DNA from: Candidatus Roizmanbacteria bacterium CG_4_9_14_0_2_um_filter_39_13
Lineage (GTDB): Bacteria > Patescibacteriota > Microgenomatia > UBA1406 > GWC2-37-13
Assembly (NCBI GenBank): GCA_002788865.1
Contig: PFSC01000031.1
Span: 1-14,702 of the forward strand
DNA length: 14,702 nt
Direction: 5' to 3'
The translations under genes were made by a program, and so were the position numbers. This document shows positions 1 through 6,323 of the stretch, one piece after another (the stretch's first letter is position 1; each line of letters starts with the position of its first letter). The notes under the pieces were generated by a model. It did not search any database, was not told the DNA's origin, and saw only the letters and a list, made by a program, of their open reading frames with translations.

Positions 1-352
1 GGTATCCACTGGATTGTGGGGAAAGACTCCAACGGGAGAGTTCACCATCTGGATAAAACTTCGATCCACCACTATGAGTGGCGGATCGGGTGCGGATTAT
101 TATAATCTCCCCAACGTCCCGCACGTCATGTTTTTCTCCAATAGTGAAGTTGCGGCAAGTCGGGGATTTGGTATTCATGGCACGTACTGGCACAATAATT
201 TTGGTCATCCGATGAGCCATGGCTGTATCAATATGAAGGCCACTGATGTCGCAAAGCTCTATGATTGGGCGACGCCGAATTCAACAGGAACTACGACTCA
301 TAGCTCAATCGACAATCCAGGAACAAAGATTACCATTTCGGACGGTACCTAG
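1..352 (+). CDS. L,D-transpeptidase (YkuD domain), 5' end outside the window
   Basis: This is the C-terminal part of an L,D-transpeptidase, an extracytoplasmic enzyme that makes 3-3 cross-links in peptidoglycan or attaches proteins to it. The frame is open from base 2, so the gene begins before the window; the TTG at 14 is internal and not a start. Visible family features are the opening strand VSTG followed by KTPTGEF, the substrate-pocket histidine in GIHGTYWH, and the catalytic motif SHGCINM, with the nucleophile Cys at bases 224-226. The domain finishes with TDVAKLYDWA and a short tail ending in ITISDGT, which is the usual end of a YkuD domain. It stops 8 bases before the next gene on the same strand, so the two are probably co-transcribed. 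The family call is secure; what lies in the missing N-terminal part (signal peptide, other domains) is unknown. Confidence 0.93.
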   Translation, partial: VSTGLWGKTPTGEFTIWIKLRSTTMSGGSGADYYNLPNVPHVMFFSNSEVAASRGFGIHGTYWHNNFGHPMSHGCINMKATDVAKLYDWATPNSTGTTTHSSIDNPGTKITISDGT

Positions 353-360
353 AAAACAAC

Positions 361-990
361 ATGTCATCTTCAAAACTCAAATTGATAATAGCTCTTTTGA
401 TAATATTGATTGCGGGAGTGGGCATGTTGATGTTCAGCCAACAAAAACGGACAACAGAAACTCGAGCCTCTGAAAGTGTTCCTGATTTACTCTCACTAAG
501 CCCAATTCCAGTCTCTCAAGATCTTGATCCAGAAGAAATGAGCTCTCCGGATGGGAAGAAGAAACTCATTTTGGAACGGCAACAGACAGAGGAACTATTG
601 AAATATTCATTATTTACTTCAAATGAATCCGAGTCAAAACTAATTATTTACTCCAAAGAACTTCCTGTCGCGCAGGCAATATCAATACCTTTTAATACAT
701 GGTCTCCAGACAATATACATTTCTTTGTAAAAGAATCGTCTCCAGAGAAAATTAATTATTTTGTTTTTCTGGCTTCAGGTGAAAATTTTCCCGACAATGT
801 GCAATACTTATCAGTTCAGGAGTTATTTGAAGAAAAAGTCGAAGGATATTTCATCACAGATGTGACTGGTTGGGCTGCTCCGTCACTTCTTATAGTCAAC
901 ACGAAAGAAAATGAAGGGGATGACAAAGTATCATTTTGGCTCGATGTGCGAAGTCAATCATTTATTCGGCTCGGGACATATTTTGAGTAA
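361..990 (+). CDS. Membrane-anchored protein of unknown function, possibly beta-propeller-like
   Basis: A 209-residue protein that I do not recognise as a named family. Residues 6-25 (LKLIIALLIILIAGVGMLMF) form one hydrophobic segment after a short basic N-terminus, so it is a signal anchor with the rest outside the cell; there is no lipobox cysteine. The outer part holds SSPDGKKK and TWSPDN, each followed by a hydrophobic strand. Such SPDG/WSPDN turns recur in TolB- and WD40-like beta-propellers, and a third possible blade edge lies around GWAAPSLLIV. At this length it could only be part of a propeller, so the fold is a guess. It starts 8 bases after the L,D-transpeptidase stop with no good Shine-Dalgarno site, which suggests translation by coupling from that gene and a job in the cell envelope. 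Confidence 0.7.
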   Translation: MSSSKLKLIIALLIILIAGVGMLMFSQQKRTTETRASESVPDLLSLSPIPVSQDLDPEEMSSPDGKKKLILERQQTEELLKYSLFTSNESESKLIIYSKELPVAQAISIPFNTWSPDNIHFFVKESSPEKINYFVFLASGENFPDNVQYLSVQELFEEKVEGYFITDVTGWAAPSLLIVNTKENEGDDKVSFWLDVRSQSFIRLGTYFE

Positions 991-1200
991 AAGCGCAATT
1001 TAAGAAGTGCGTCCACATGTTTATTTTTTGCTATTTCGCTTGTAAATGAGATACTGATGTAAATCATGGCAATATCTGTAGAATCATTAGTACAAATTGA
1101 GGCGTCATTTGTCGCTTCTCCCGAGTTAATTTCATCTTGGGTTTAATTCCCCGACCTGCCTTGCCGGCAGGCAGGTGCTCTCTCGTCGGGGAGTATTATT
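991..1200. other. Non-coding or decayed stretch upstream of the NAGPA remnant
   Basis: No convincing gene is visible here. A 26-codon frame (ATG at 1066, stop at 1144-1146) lies in the same frame as the downstream NAGPA remnant, but I cannot match its peptide to anything, and it is broken by the TAA just before the GC-rich palindrome at 1149-1191. The stretch most likely holds decayed coding sequence plus that repeat element. No clear terminator for the gene ending at 990 was found. Confidence 0.5.
1149..1191. repeat. GC-rich nested palindrome
   Basis: Two inverted repeats are nested here. The outer arms are CCCCGAC (1149-1155) and GTCGGGG (1185-1191). The inner arms are ACCTGCC (1154-1160) and GGCAGGT (1170-1176), and between them lies TGCCGGCA (1162-1169), itself a perfect palindrome. 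The element is far richer in G and C than its surroundings and has no T-run on either side, so it is not a simple terminator. From memory, palindromes built on CCTGCC/GGCAGG are scattered as dispersed repeats in several CPR genomes; the window holds only this one copy, so the dispersed nature is not shown here. Confidence 0.7.
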
Positions 1201-1356
1201 GCAACCGTAGCTGAGTCTGTGTATGTCATTCATGCTCTTGGCATTCAAAATGCAATGAATCTTGATAGTGGAGGATCTACAGTGTTGTGGAGTAGTGGAT
1301 ATAAAGCAGGCCCAGGAAGAAATATTCCTAATGCAATCTTATTTATTGCAAAATAA
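1198..1356 (+). pseudogene. C-terminal remnant of a phosphodiester glycosidase (NAGPA/DUF2233) domain
   Basis: About 50 codons read in one frame up to TAA at 1354-1356 and match the end of the NAGPA (phosphodiester glycosidase) domain: TVAESVYVIHALGIQNAMNL, then LDSGGSTVLW, a GY-KAGPGRNIPNAI segment and a final hydrophobic strand. In intact members this part carries the conserved NLDGGGS loop and the closing (R)xxPNAI strand. The preceding two thirds of the domain, and any start codon, are missing: going upstream the frame passes the GC-rich palindrome and meets a stop at 1144-1146. The piece is therefore a truncated remnant rather than a working gene. One loop glycine is serine (LDSGGS), compatible with decay. 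The domain identity is fairly sure; whether the palindrome caused the truncation is inference. Confidence 0.75.
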
Positions 1357-1482
1357 CAATGCATGAACAAATGGATGCTCGATGGAAAAAAGTGGTTGTC
1401 GAGCAGATTTATTACTCTTTTCTAATGTCTCATTGTCATTATGGAAATCCATTGTATTTATGCCGTGCCTCGATTATTTCAG

Positions 1483-2766
1483 CTACGAATACGACTCATA
1501 CAAATCTTGTATTTCTTTCACTGCACCAAATGCAATCCGATCGACGACGGTTTTGTCCATAGACATCATGGCAGCTGGCGTGATGACAAACTCACCATAG
1601 CGATTATTGATTTCGTCAAGCGCGTCCGAGACTTTTCGCATCTTGTTTTCTGCGTCCTCAAATAAGGATATTTGAGAGCTTTTTGATGGGGCAAGATCAT
1701 AGCAGCTGACACTAATCTTTGCAATTTTTTTGATTTCGTCTGGCCGGAGATCAAGTATGTATTGGGCTGCTCGGAAAAGCTCAAGCGTAGTATACATCGG
1801 TGATCTGAATTTTTTTTGTTGATGCCACCAGGTGCGGTCCACAAAAATACAAGAGGTGTGGATCCTATATGCGACATTCCCATGCCGTCTGAGGCGTCTT
1901 CCCATTTTTTCACAGAGTTTGAGGAGGATTTGTGCGAGAACTTTTGGATCACGTGTCACTTTCTGGAGCATGTAGTCCTGACCAAAACTCTTTCGCGCAA
2001 ACTCGATCGCATCGACTTCCCATCCGCGAATCCGCTTGTACCAAGCATATCCATTCACACTTTCAAAAACTCTCGCTTTCAAAACTTCTGCATCCGCTTG
2101 AAGAAAGTCTGCGATGGTAAAAATACCGGCCTCTTTGAGTCGTGCTTGATTTTTGTACTTGATATACGGAAGATCGGTAAGCTCCATCGTGCTATATATT
2201 TTCAAGATATTTGTTTGGTCGATGACCACAAGTCCATCGGGTTTTTGGTATGAAGCTGCAACTTTTGCCAAAAATCGATTGGTACTAATTCCAACAGAGC
2301 ACGTGACCCATTCTCCTACTTCTTTTTGAATACGCCCTTTGATCTCTTGTGCTATTTCTGTCAGACTGCGATCTTTCAGATAGTAGTCCATGCCAGCAAA
2401 ATCTATGACAAGCTCGTCTATAGATTTTGGAACGACATTGGGAGAGTAATCTCTACAGATTTTATTAAACTTCACATGAGCGTCACGAATGAGCGCGGTA
2501 TCTGGCGTGCGAACGACTGCATTTGGGGCGATAAGTCGAGCTTCAAGCACGCGGTTTCCTACTTTTATACCTGCCTTTTTTGCCTCCTTGGAAGGGGCGA
2601 CCACACACCCACGTGGGGAATCGTATGCTGCAATAAGCACGGGTTTTCCCCGAAGATGCTTGTTTGCCTGTTGCTCGATTGTGGCAAAATACGAGTTGAG
2701 GTCGATATGCATGATACTTGGGGGATTGGGATTTATGGGAAGGTTGTGGAGATCAGGAGTTTCCAT
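1483..2766 (-). CDS. dinB: DNA polymerase IV-like Y-family translesion polymerase
   Basis: Error-prone Y-family polymerase that copies past DNA lesions, 427 residues from the start chosen here. Catalytic motifs: HIDLNSYFA (metal ligand Asp22, steric-gate Tyr26) and PKSIDELVIDF (Asp117, Glu118). A helix-hairpin-helix follows (LPYIKYKNQARLKEAGI), then WYKRIRGWEVD leading into the little-finger domain. QISLF at about 365-369 fits the beta-clamp binding motif; it is followed by an unusual 58-residue tail with DALDEINNRYG. The ATG at 2766 is preferred to an in-frame start at 2853 because GGAGGT stands 5 bases before it, the upstream 29 codons look unrelated to the family, and they would overlap most of the neighbouring gene. 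The start overlaps the end of the small upstream gene by 14 bases, so translation is probably coupled. Third gene of the lexA operon, hence SOS-induced. Confidence 0.93.
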   Translation of the reverse strand: METPDLHNLPINPNPPSIMHIDLNSYFATIEQQANKHLRGKPVLIAAYDSPRGCVVAPSKEAKKAGIKVGNRVLEARLIAPNAVVRTPDTALIRDAHVKFNKICRDYSPNVVPKSIDELVIDFAGMDYYLKDRSLTEIAQEIKGRIQKEVGEWVTCSVGISTNRFLAKVAASYQKPDGLVVIDQTNILKIYSTMELTDLPYIKYKNQARLKEAGIFTIADFLQADAEVLKARVFESVNGYAWYKRIRGWEVDAIEFARKSFGQDYMLQKVTRDPKVLAQILLKLCEKMGRRLRRHGNVAYRIHTSCIFVDRTWWHQQKKFRSPMYTTLELFRAAQYILDLRPDEIKKIAKISVSCYDLAPSKSSQISLFEDAENKMRKVSDALDEINNRYGEFVITPAAMMSMDKTVVDRIAFGAVKEIQDLYESYS

Positions 2767-3010
2767 CCGAGACCTCCATGAGTTTCCAGTGCAGTGTTTG
2801 AGTATCAAGGTGGAGCCTAAAGTCAAGGTGCCCATCGGTCGCATGGAATACATGAATGAGCTCTCTTCCCTTTTTGATGAGGTGATGATAGGTGACTTCT
2901 TGAATGGTGATATATTGCTCTTTCCACTTCATAATATGAGGTTTTACCGTTCCTTTGTCCTTGTTGTAGGAGAGGAGCATGCTGACTTTTTCTTCGATGT
3001 TTTCAAGCAT
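2753..3010 (-). CDS. Small protein of unknown function between lexA and dinB
   Basis: An 85-residue soluble protein without signal peptide or membrane segment; I do not recognise a named family with certainty. Its core (HIMKWKEQYITIQEV, then ELIHVFHATDGHLDFRL, then TQTLHWKLMEVSDG) alternates short beta strands with a Trp and ends in a W-x-L-x-E-V strand. This loosely resembles small strand-rich proteins and domains (DUF6504-like) encoded beside SOS polymerases, a resemblance from memory only. It begins two bases after the lexA stop (TAG CC ATG) and overlaps dinB by 14 bases, so it is locked into the SOS operon and is probably made together with LexA and the polymerase. A helper of the translesion polymerase or another repair role would fit, but nothing in the sequence proves it. 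Coding status is well supported by the packing. Confidence 0.75.
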   Translation of the reverse strand: MLENIEEKVSMLLSYNKDKGTVKPHIMKWKEQYITIQEVTYHHLIKKGRELIHVFHATDGHLDFRLHLDTQTLHWKLMEVSDGNS

Positions 3011-3012
3011 GG

Positions 3013-3576
3013 CTAGATGTATTCCCTGAGAACTTTTATCACTACGCCACCGATTTCTAGTTTTCTCTTTGGGAAAATATCTTTGTACGCTGCGTTTGCA
3101 GCTTTCAAGAATATTTTCCCTTTTTTATCAAAATAGTATTTGAGCGTCCATTCATCATCAACAAACGCAGCAATGATGCTCTGATTTTGTGGACGAAGCG
3201 ATTTGTCCAAGATGACCAGATCCCCTTCGATAATGCCAGCGTCTTTCATAGAGTCTCCGCGGACTTTGAGGGCGAAAGTGCTTTCGGGATTTTGTATGTT
3301 GAAAGGCTCAAGTTTGATCGTTTCGTAGCTTTCCTGTTCCTCAATGGGAATACCTGCTTGGATCGATCCAAGGAGCGGAAACTCAAAAAATTTGTCGGTT
3401 GGGATGAGTTTTTCTTTGTTCACCTCAATATATCCTTGTGATCTCCATTGATGTATCCAGTAGCCGACCGCACCTGGAGATTTGAGATGAAACAGATCAG
3501 AAAGCTCTCGAAAAGAGGGGATGTAATGATGAGTAAAGTAATATTTTCGGAGTTGGTTTAATTTAGTATCCTGCAT
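3013..3576 (-). CDS. lexA: LexA-type SOS repressor with self-cleavage domain
   Basis: Repressor of the DNA-damage response, 187 residues. Residues 1-60 form a winged-helix DNA-binding domain (IPSFRELSDLFHLKSPGAVG, then a WRSQGYIEV wing). The C-terminal S24 peptidase part has the scissile bond Ala74-Gly75 in GSIQAGIP, the nucleophile Ser109 in RGDSM and the general base Lys146 in EWTLKYY, so it should cleave itself when RecA is activated. The recognition helix differs from the E. coli and Bacillus types, in line with a different operator. It is the first gene of an operon with a small unknown gene and dinB. A sigma70-type promoter and a 24-bp palindrome lie 29-57 bases upstream, so it probably represses its own operon. 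No Shine-Dalgarno site is seen before the ATG. Confidence 0.93.
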   Translation of the reverse strand: MQDTKLNQLRKYYFTHHYIPSFRELSDLFHLKSPGAVGYWIHQWRSQGYIEVNKEKLIPTDKFFEFPLLGSIQAGIPIEEQESYETIKLEPFNIQNPESTFALKVRGDSMKDAGIIEGDLVILDKSLRPQNQSIIAAFVDDEWTLKYYFDKKGKIFLKAANAAYKDIFPKRKLEIGGVVIKVLREYI

Positions 3577-3604
3577 TCGTACAGCTGAACTAATAGTAGA
3601 GATA

Positions 3605-3628
3605 AATATAGTACAGATGTACTATATT
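3605..3628. promoter_or_regulatory. Probable LexA operator
   Basis: An inverted repeat with 11-base perfect arms, AATATAGTACA (3605-3615) and TGTACTATATT (3618-3628), and a 2-base centre. It sits between the -35 and -10 boxes of the lexA promoter. A weaker related copy, GTACAGCTGAAC (3579-3590), matches 10 of 12 bases of the operator core GTACAGATGTAC and lies just before the start codon. Neither follows the E. coli (CTGT-N8-ACAG) or the Bacillus (GAAC-N4-GTTC) box exactly. Assignment to LexA is inferred from position. Confidence 0.7.
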
Positions 3629-3633
3629 GTCAA
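3605..3633 (-). promoter_or_regulatory. lexA operon promoter
   Basis: On the minus strand the perfect -35 box TTGACA (3628-3633) and the -10 box TATATT (3605-3610) are 17 bases apart, the ideal sigma70 spacing. The lexA start codon lies 28 bases past the -10 box. The spacer and -10 box are almost entirely occupied by the 24-bp palindrome, the normal arrangement for an autorepressed promoter. Confidence 0.8.
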
Positions 3634-3817
3634 GCATATTTTCATGGAGAACATTTGAAATACTAAAAGTTTAGATTTATGTTAGTATGATTAAAATTAA
3701 TAATTTTCTATAGATATGTTAAGGGAGTGAGTAATGAAGCGTGATTTATGATTTATGAAGCGCATCAACTGAAGTACGTTTTTTATCAATTTTTTATACA
3801 AAGGGGGTGAAAAATAT

Positions 3818-4330
3818 ATGGAAGAAACAATACAAACACCAGAACCAAATAACGGATCGATGAAGATGATTGTGGTCGTGGTAGTAGTACTTGCGCTCAT
3901 TGGCGGATATATGTATATGCAAAAAGGCAAATCATCTGAAACAGCAAGTACTGAGGAGGGCGCAAAGATCGTAGTGAAAGAATCCTCAGAAGAGATGACG
4001 GAAAAAAAAGGTACGGAAGAATCCATGGAGGTGGATGAAACTGCTGACAAGATGAAAGTTCGTGTCATCGAAGTGGAGGCTGGAAGCTTTTATTACAAGC
4101 CAAGCCTCATGAAGGTGAAGAAAGGTGAGACAGTCAGAATTGTAATGAGCGCTGTAAGCATGATGCACGACTTCAATATTGATGAGCTTGGAGTGAAGCT
4201 CCCAATAGTCAAAGATGGAGATACTGGGACAGTCGAATTTGTCGCAGATAAAGTCGGATCATTTGAGTATTACTGTTCAGTCGCAAATCACCGAGCACAA
4301 GGACAAGTAGGCATGATCACGGTAGAATAA
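3818..4330 (+). CDS. Membrane-anchored cupredoxin (blue-copper-type protein)
   Basis: A 170-residue protein with a short N-terminus, one membrane segment (about 17-34, with six valines in a row), an acidic linker (about 39-79, rich in Glu, Ser and Thr) and an extracellular cupredoxin domain (about 80-170). The domain begins VIEVEAGSFYYKPSLMKVKK, as in many soluble cupredoxins. Copper ligands visible are His117 (MMHDF), Cys153 (YYCSV) and His158 (ANHRA). The fourth, axial position, where plastocyanins have GMVG, reads GQVGM: Gln163 aligns there, with Met166 three residues on. A role in electron transfer or in holding copper at the cell surface is likely from the family. The start is fixed by a strong ribosome site, AAGGGGGTGA, about 7 bases before the ATG. 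It stands alone between lexA and typA and has its own terminator. Confidence 0.88.
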   Translation: MEETIQTPEPNNGSMKMIVVVVVVLALIGGYMYMQKGKSSETASTEEGAKIVVKESSEEMTEKKGTEESMEVDETADKMKVRVIEVEAGSFYYKPSLMKVKKGETVRIVMSAVSMMHDFNIDELGVKLPIVKDGDTGTVEFVADKVGSFEYYCSVANHRAQGQVGMITVE

Positions 4331-4345
4331 AAATAGCTTTTTTTG

Positions 4346-4379
4346 ATACCTTCCTGATTTCTGGGAAGGTATTTTTTTT
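4346..4379 (+). terminator. Rho-independent terminator of the cupredoxin gene
   Basis: Stem ATACCTTCC (4346-4354) and GGAAGGTAT (4364-4372) with a 9-base loop, followed directly by eight T (4372-4379). On the minus strand the hairpin is followed by A-rich sequence rather than T, so it should stop only the + transcript and not that of the convergent typA. Confidence 0.88.
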
Positions 4380-4390
4380 GGAAAAGAATA

Positions 4391-6217
4391 TTATCCATTT
4401 CTTTTGTTCACTCTTCGAAGTGCGAGTGTGAGTTGCATCTTGCGAAGACGGAGAGATTCTGGAGTCACCTCAAGATATTCATCGTCACCGACGAAGTCGA
4501 GGTATTGTTCGAGCGAGAGAATTGTTGGTGGTTCGAGTTGAATTTTGACTCCCTCACCAGATGAGCGATTGTTTGTGAGATTTTTTCCTTTACAGACATT
4601 CACCTCAAGATCTTTTTCTTGTGAAGCCAAGCCGACAGCCATACCTTCATACACATTTGTACCAGGACCATAAAACATTGTGCCACGAATCTGTGCATTG
4701 GCAAGACCATAGGAAAGTGCTTCTCCTCCCTGAGTTGCGATAAGTACACCATTTCGGATTGTTTCCATCGTGCTCCCCAAAGGTTCATATCCAATAAGAT
4801 AGGTGTTCATGACCGCAGTTCCACGAGTATTTGTCATGAGATTGCTTCGTATTCCGATCAGATTTCTACTGGAGATTTTGTATACAAGTCGGAGATTTAC
4901 CGTTTGTTGAGTCGTCATATTGATGAGTTTCCCTTTGCGCTTGCCGATCTCTTCGGTAACGACACCCATATAGTCTTTGGGAATATCGATTGTGAGCTCT
5001 TCGTATGGCTCACATTGCACATTGTCTACTTTTTTGAAAATAACCTGCGGCTTTGATACTTCAAGCTCAAATCCTTCTCTTCTCATCGATTCGATAAGCA
5101 TCGCCAGATGGAGTTCTCCTCTGCCACTTACCATACATGCATTTGAGTCTGGATCGTCTTCAACTCGAAGACCCAGATCGGTCTCGAGCTCTTTGTAGAG
5201 TCGTGCATGGATCTGTCTCGACGTGACATACTGCCCTTCACGTCCTGCAAACGGACTGGTGTTTGGGCCGATTTTGATTCTTATGGTTGGTTCTTCTACA
5301 TGTATGACTGGAAGACTTTCTGGTGTTGCTGGGTCAGTCACTGTTTGTCCGATGGAAAGCTCTGGAATACCTGCAAGAGATGCGATGTCTCCTGAGACGA
5401 TCTCATCAACCTCGACCTTTTGGAGTCCTCGACTTGTGAAAAGCTTGGTTGCATTAAACGTCCCAATAACTTTCTCGTTGTCAACAAGTGAGATACGCTG
5501 ACCTTTTTTGAGTGTACCTCTGGTGATTTTGCCAATACAAAGTCGTCCGACGTATGGATCATGATCGATTGTCGAGATGAGCATCTGGAATGGTTTATCT
5601 TCATCGATATTACTATTTTCAAGCTCAGATGTGATGACGTCAAGAAGTGGTGTCAGATCTCCTGGAAGGTCTGAAGTATAGTTTTCTGGAAGCTCTGCAT
5701 ATGCCTTGCCATCGCGACCAACTCCGTACAATGTGACGAAATTGAGCATGTCCTCATGCTCTGCAAGCTCGAGAAACAGATTTTCAACTTCATGCTTGAC
5801 CTCGATTGGGCGCGCATCTTTTTTGTCAATTTTATTGATAAACAAAATGAGTTTCAAACCTGCTTCAAGTGCTTTTTTAAGGACAAATCGTGTTTGAGGG
5901 AGGGGGCCTTCTGCCGCATCAACAAGAAGCAGTGCGCCTGACGCCATATTGAGTACGCGCTCGACTTCGCTTCCAAAGTCAGCGTGTCCCGGCGTATCAA
6001 TAATGTTTATTTTCTCTCCCAAATATTCAATACTGGTGTTTTTTGCCAAAATCGTGATCCCTTTTTCTTTCTCAAGATCGTTTGAGTCCATAAGAAGAAC
6101 CTGTGACATTTCTTTCTGATTATCACGAAAGATATGGGATTGTTTGAGCAGTCCATCGACTAATGTTGTCTTTCCATGATCAACGTGTGCGATGATTGCG
6201 ATATTTTTGATTTTCAT
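4391..6217 (-). CDS. typA: Ribosome-associated GTPase TypA/BipA
   Basis: Translational GTPase of 608 residues, the normal length for TypA/BipA, which acts on the ribosome in stress adaptation and large-subunit assembly. Motifs in order: G1 AHVDHGKTT (10-18), G2 around EKGITI (51-56), G3 DTPGH (74-78) and G4 NKID (128-131). Then come the beta-barrel domain (YVGRLCIGKITRGTLKKGQ), the EF-G-like domain III (SGRGELHLAMLIESMRREGF), domain V (EPYEELTIDIPKDYMG) and the TypA-specific C-terminal domain (RGTAVMNTYLIGYEPLG, then LEQYLDFVGDDEYLEVTPE). The G5 region reads FVTLYGVGRDG instead of the usual SA-x-x-G, so the purine-contact loop is diverged. Only the membrane-free GTPase architecture is present. 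It starts without a clear Shine-Dalgarno site; TATACT at 6240-6235 may be a -10 box but has no good -35 partner. The upstream glycosyltransferase gene ends 106 bases away on the same strand. Confidence 0.96.
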   Translation of the reverse strand: MKIKNIAIIAHVDHGKTTLVDGLLKQSHIFRDNQKEMSQVLLMDSNDLEKEKGITILAKNTSIEYLGEKINIIDTPGHADFGSEVERVLNMASGALLLVDAAEGPLPQTRFVLKKALEAGLKLILFINKIDKKDARPIEVKHEVENLFLELAEHEDMLNFVTLYGVGRDGKAYAELPENYTSDLPGDLTPLLDVITSELENSNIDEDKPFQMLISTIDHDPYVGRLCIGKITRGTLKKGQRISLVDNEKVIGTFNATKLFTSRGLQKVEVDEIVSGDIASLAGIPELSIGQTVTDPATPESLPVIHVEEPTIRIKIGPNTSPFAGREGQYVTSRQIHARLYKELETDLGLRVEDDPDSNACMVSGRGELHLAMLIESMRREGFELEVSKPQVIFKKVDNVQCEPYEELTIDIPKDYMGVVTEEIGKRKGKLINMTTQQTVNLRLVYKISSRNLIGIRSNLMTNTRGTAVMNTYLIGYEPLGSTMETIRNGVLIATQGGEALSYGLANAQIRGTMFYGPGTNVYEGMAVGLASQEKDLEVNVCKGKNLTNNRSSGEGVKIQLEPPTILSLEQYLDFVGDDEYLEVTPESLRLRKMQLTLALRRVNKRNG

Positions 6218-6323
6218 ATTTCAAGCAAAAAGCAAGTATAGCAGATTATGATAGAAATTGATATGGTTTGCAGGTTGAGAAAAGGACAAAACTAATTCCT
6301 TAAATAGGTCTATTTTCGAAAGA

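Noticed and set aside
1359..1665. Several short + strand frames after the NAGPA remnant
   Set aside because: They mutually overlap, run into the antisense of dinB, and show no recognisable motifs or ribosome sites.
2767..2853. 29-codon N-terminal extension of DinB
   Set aside because: The extension would overlap the small upstream gene almost completely, does not resemble Y-family N-termini, and the internal ATG at 2766 has a GGAGGT ribosome site.
4346..4379. Bidirectional terminator serving typA as well
   Set aside because: On the minus strand the hairpin is followed by an A-run, not a T-run, so only the + direction fits.
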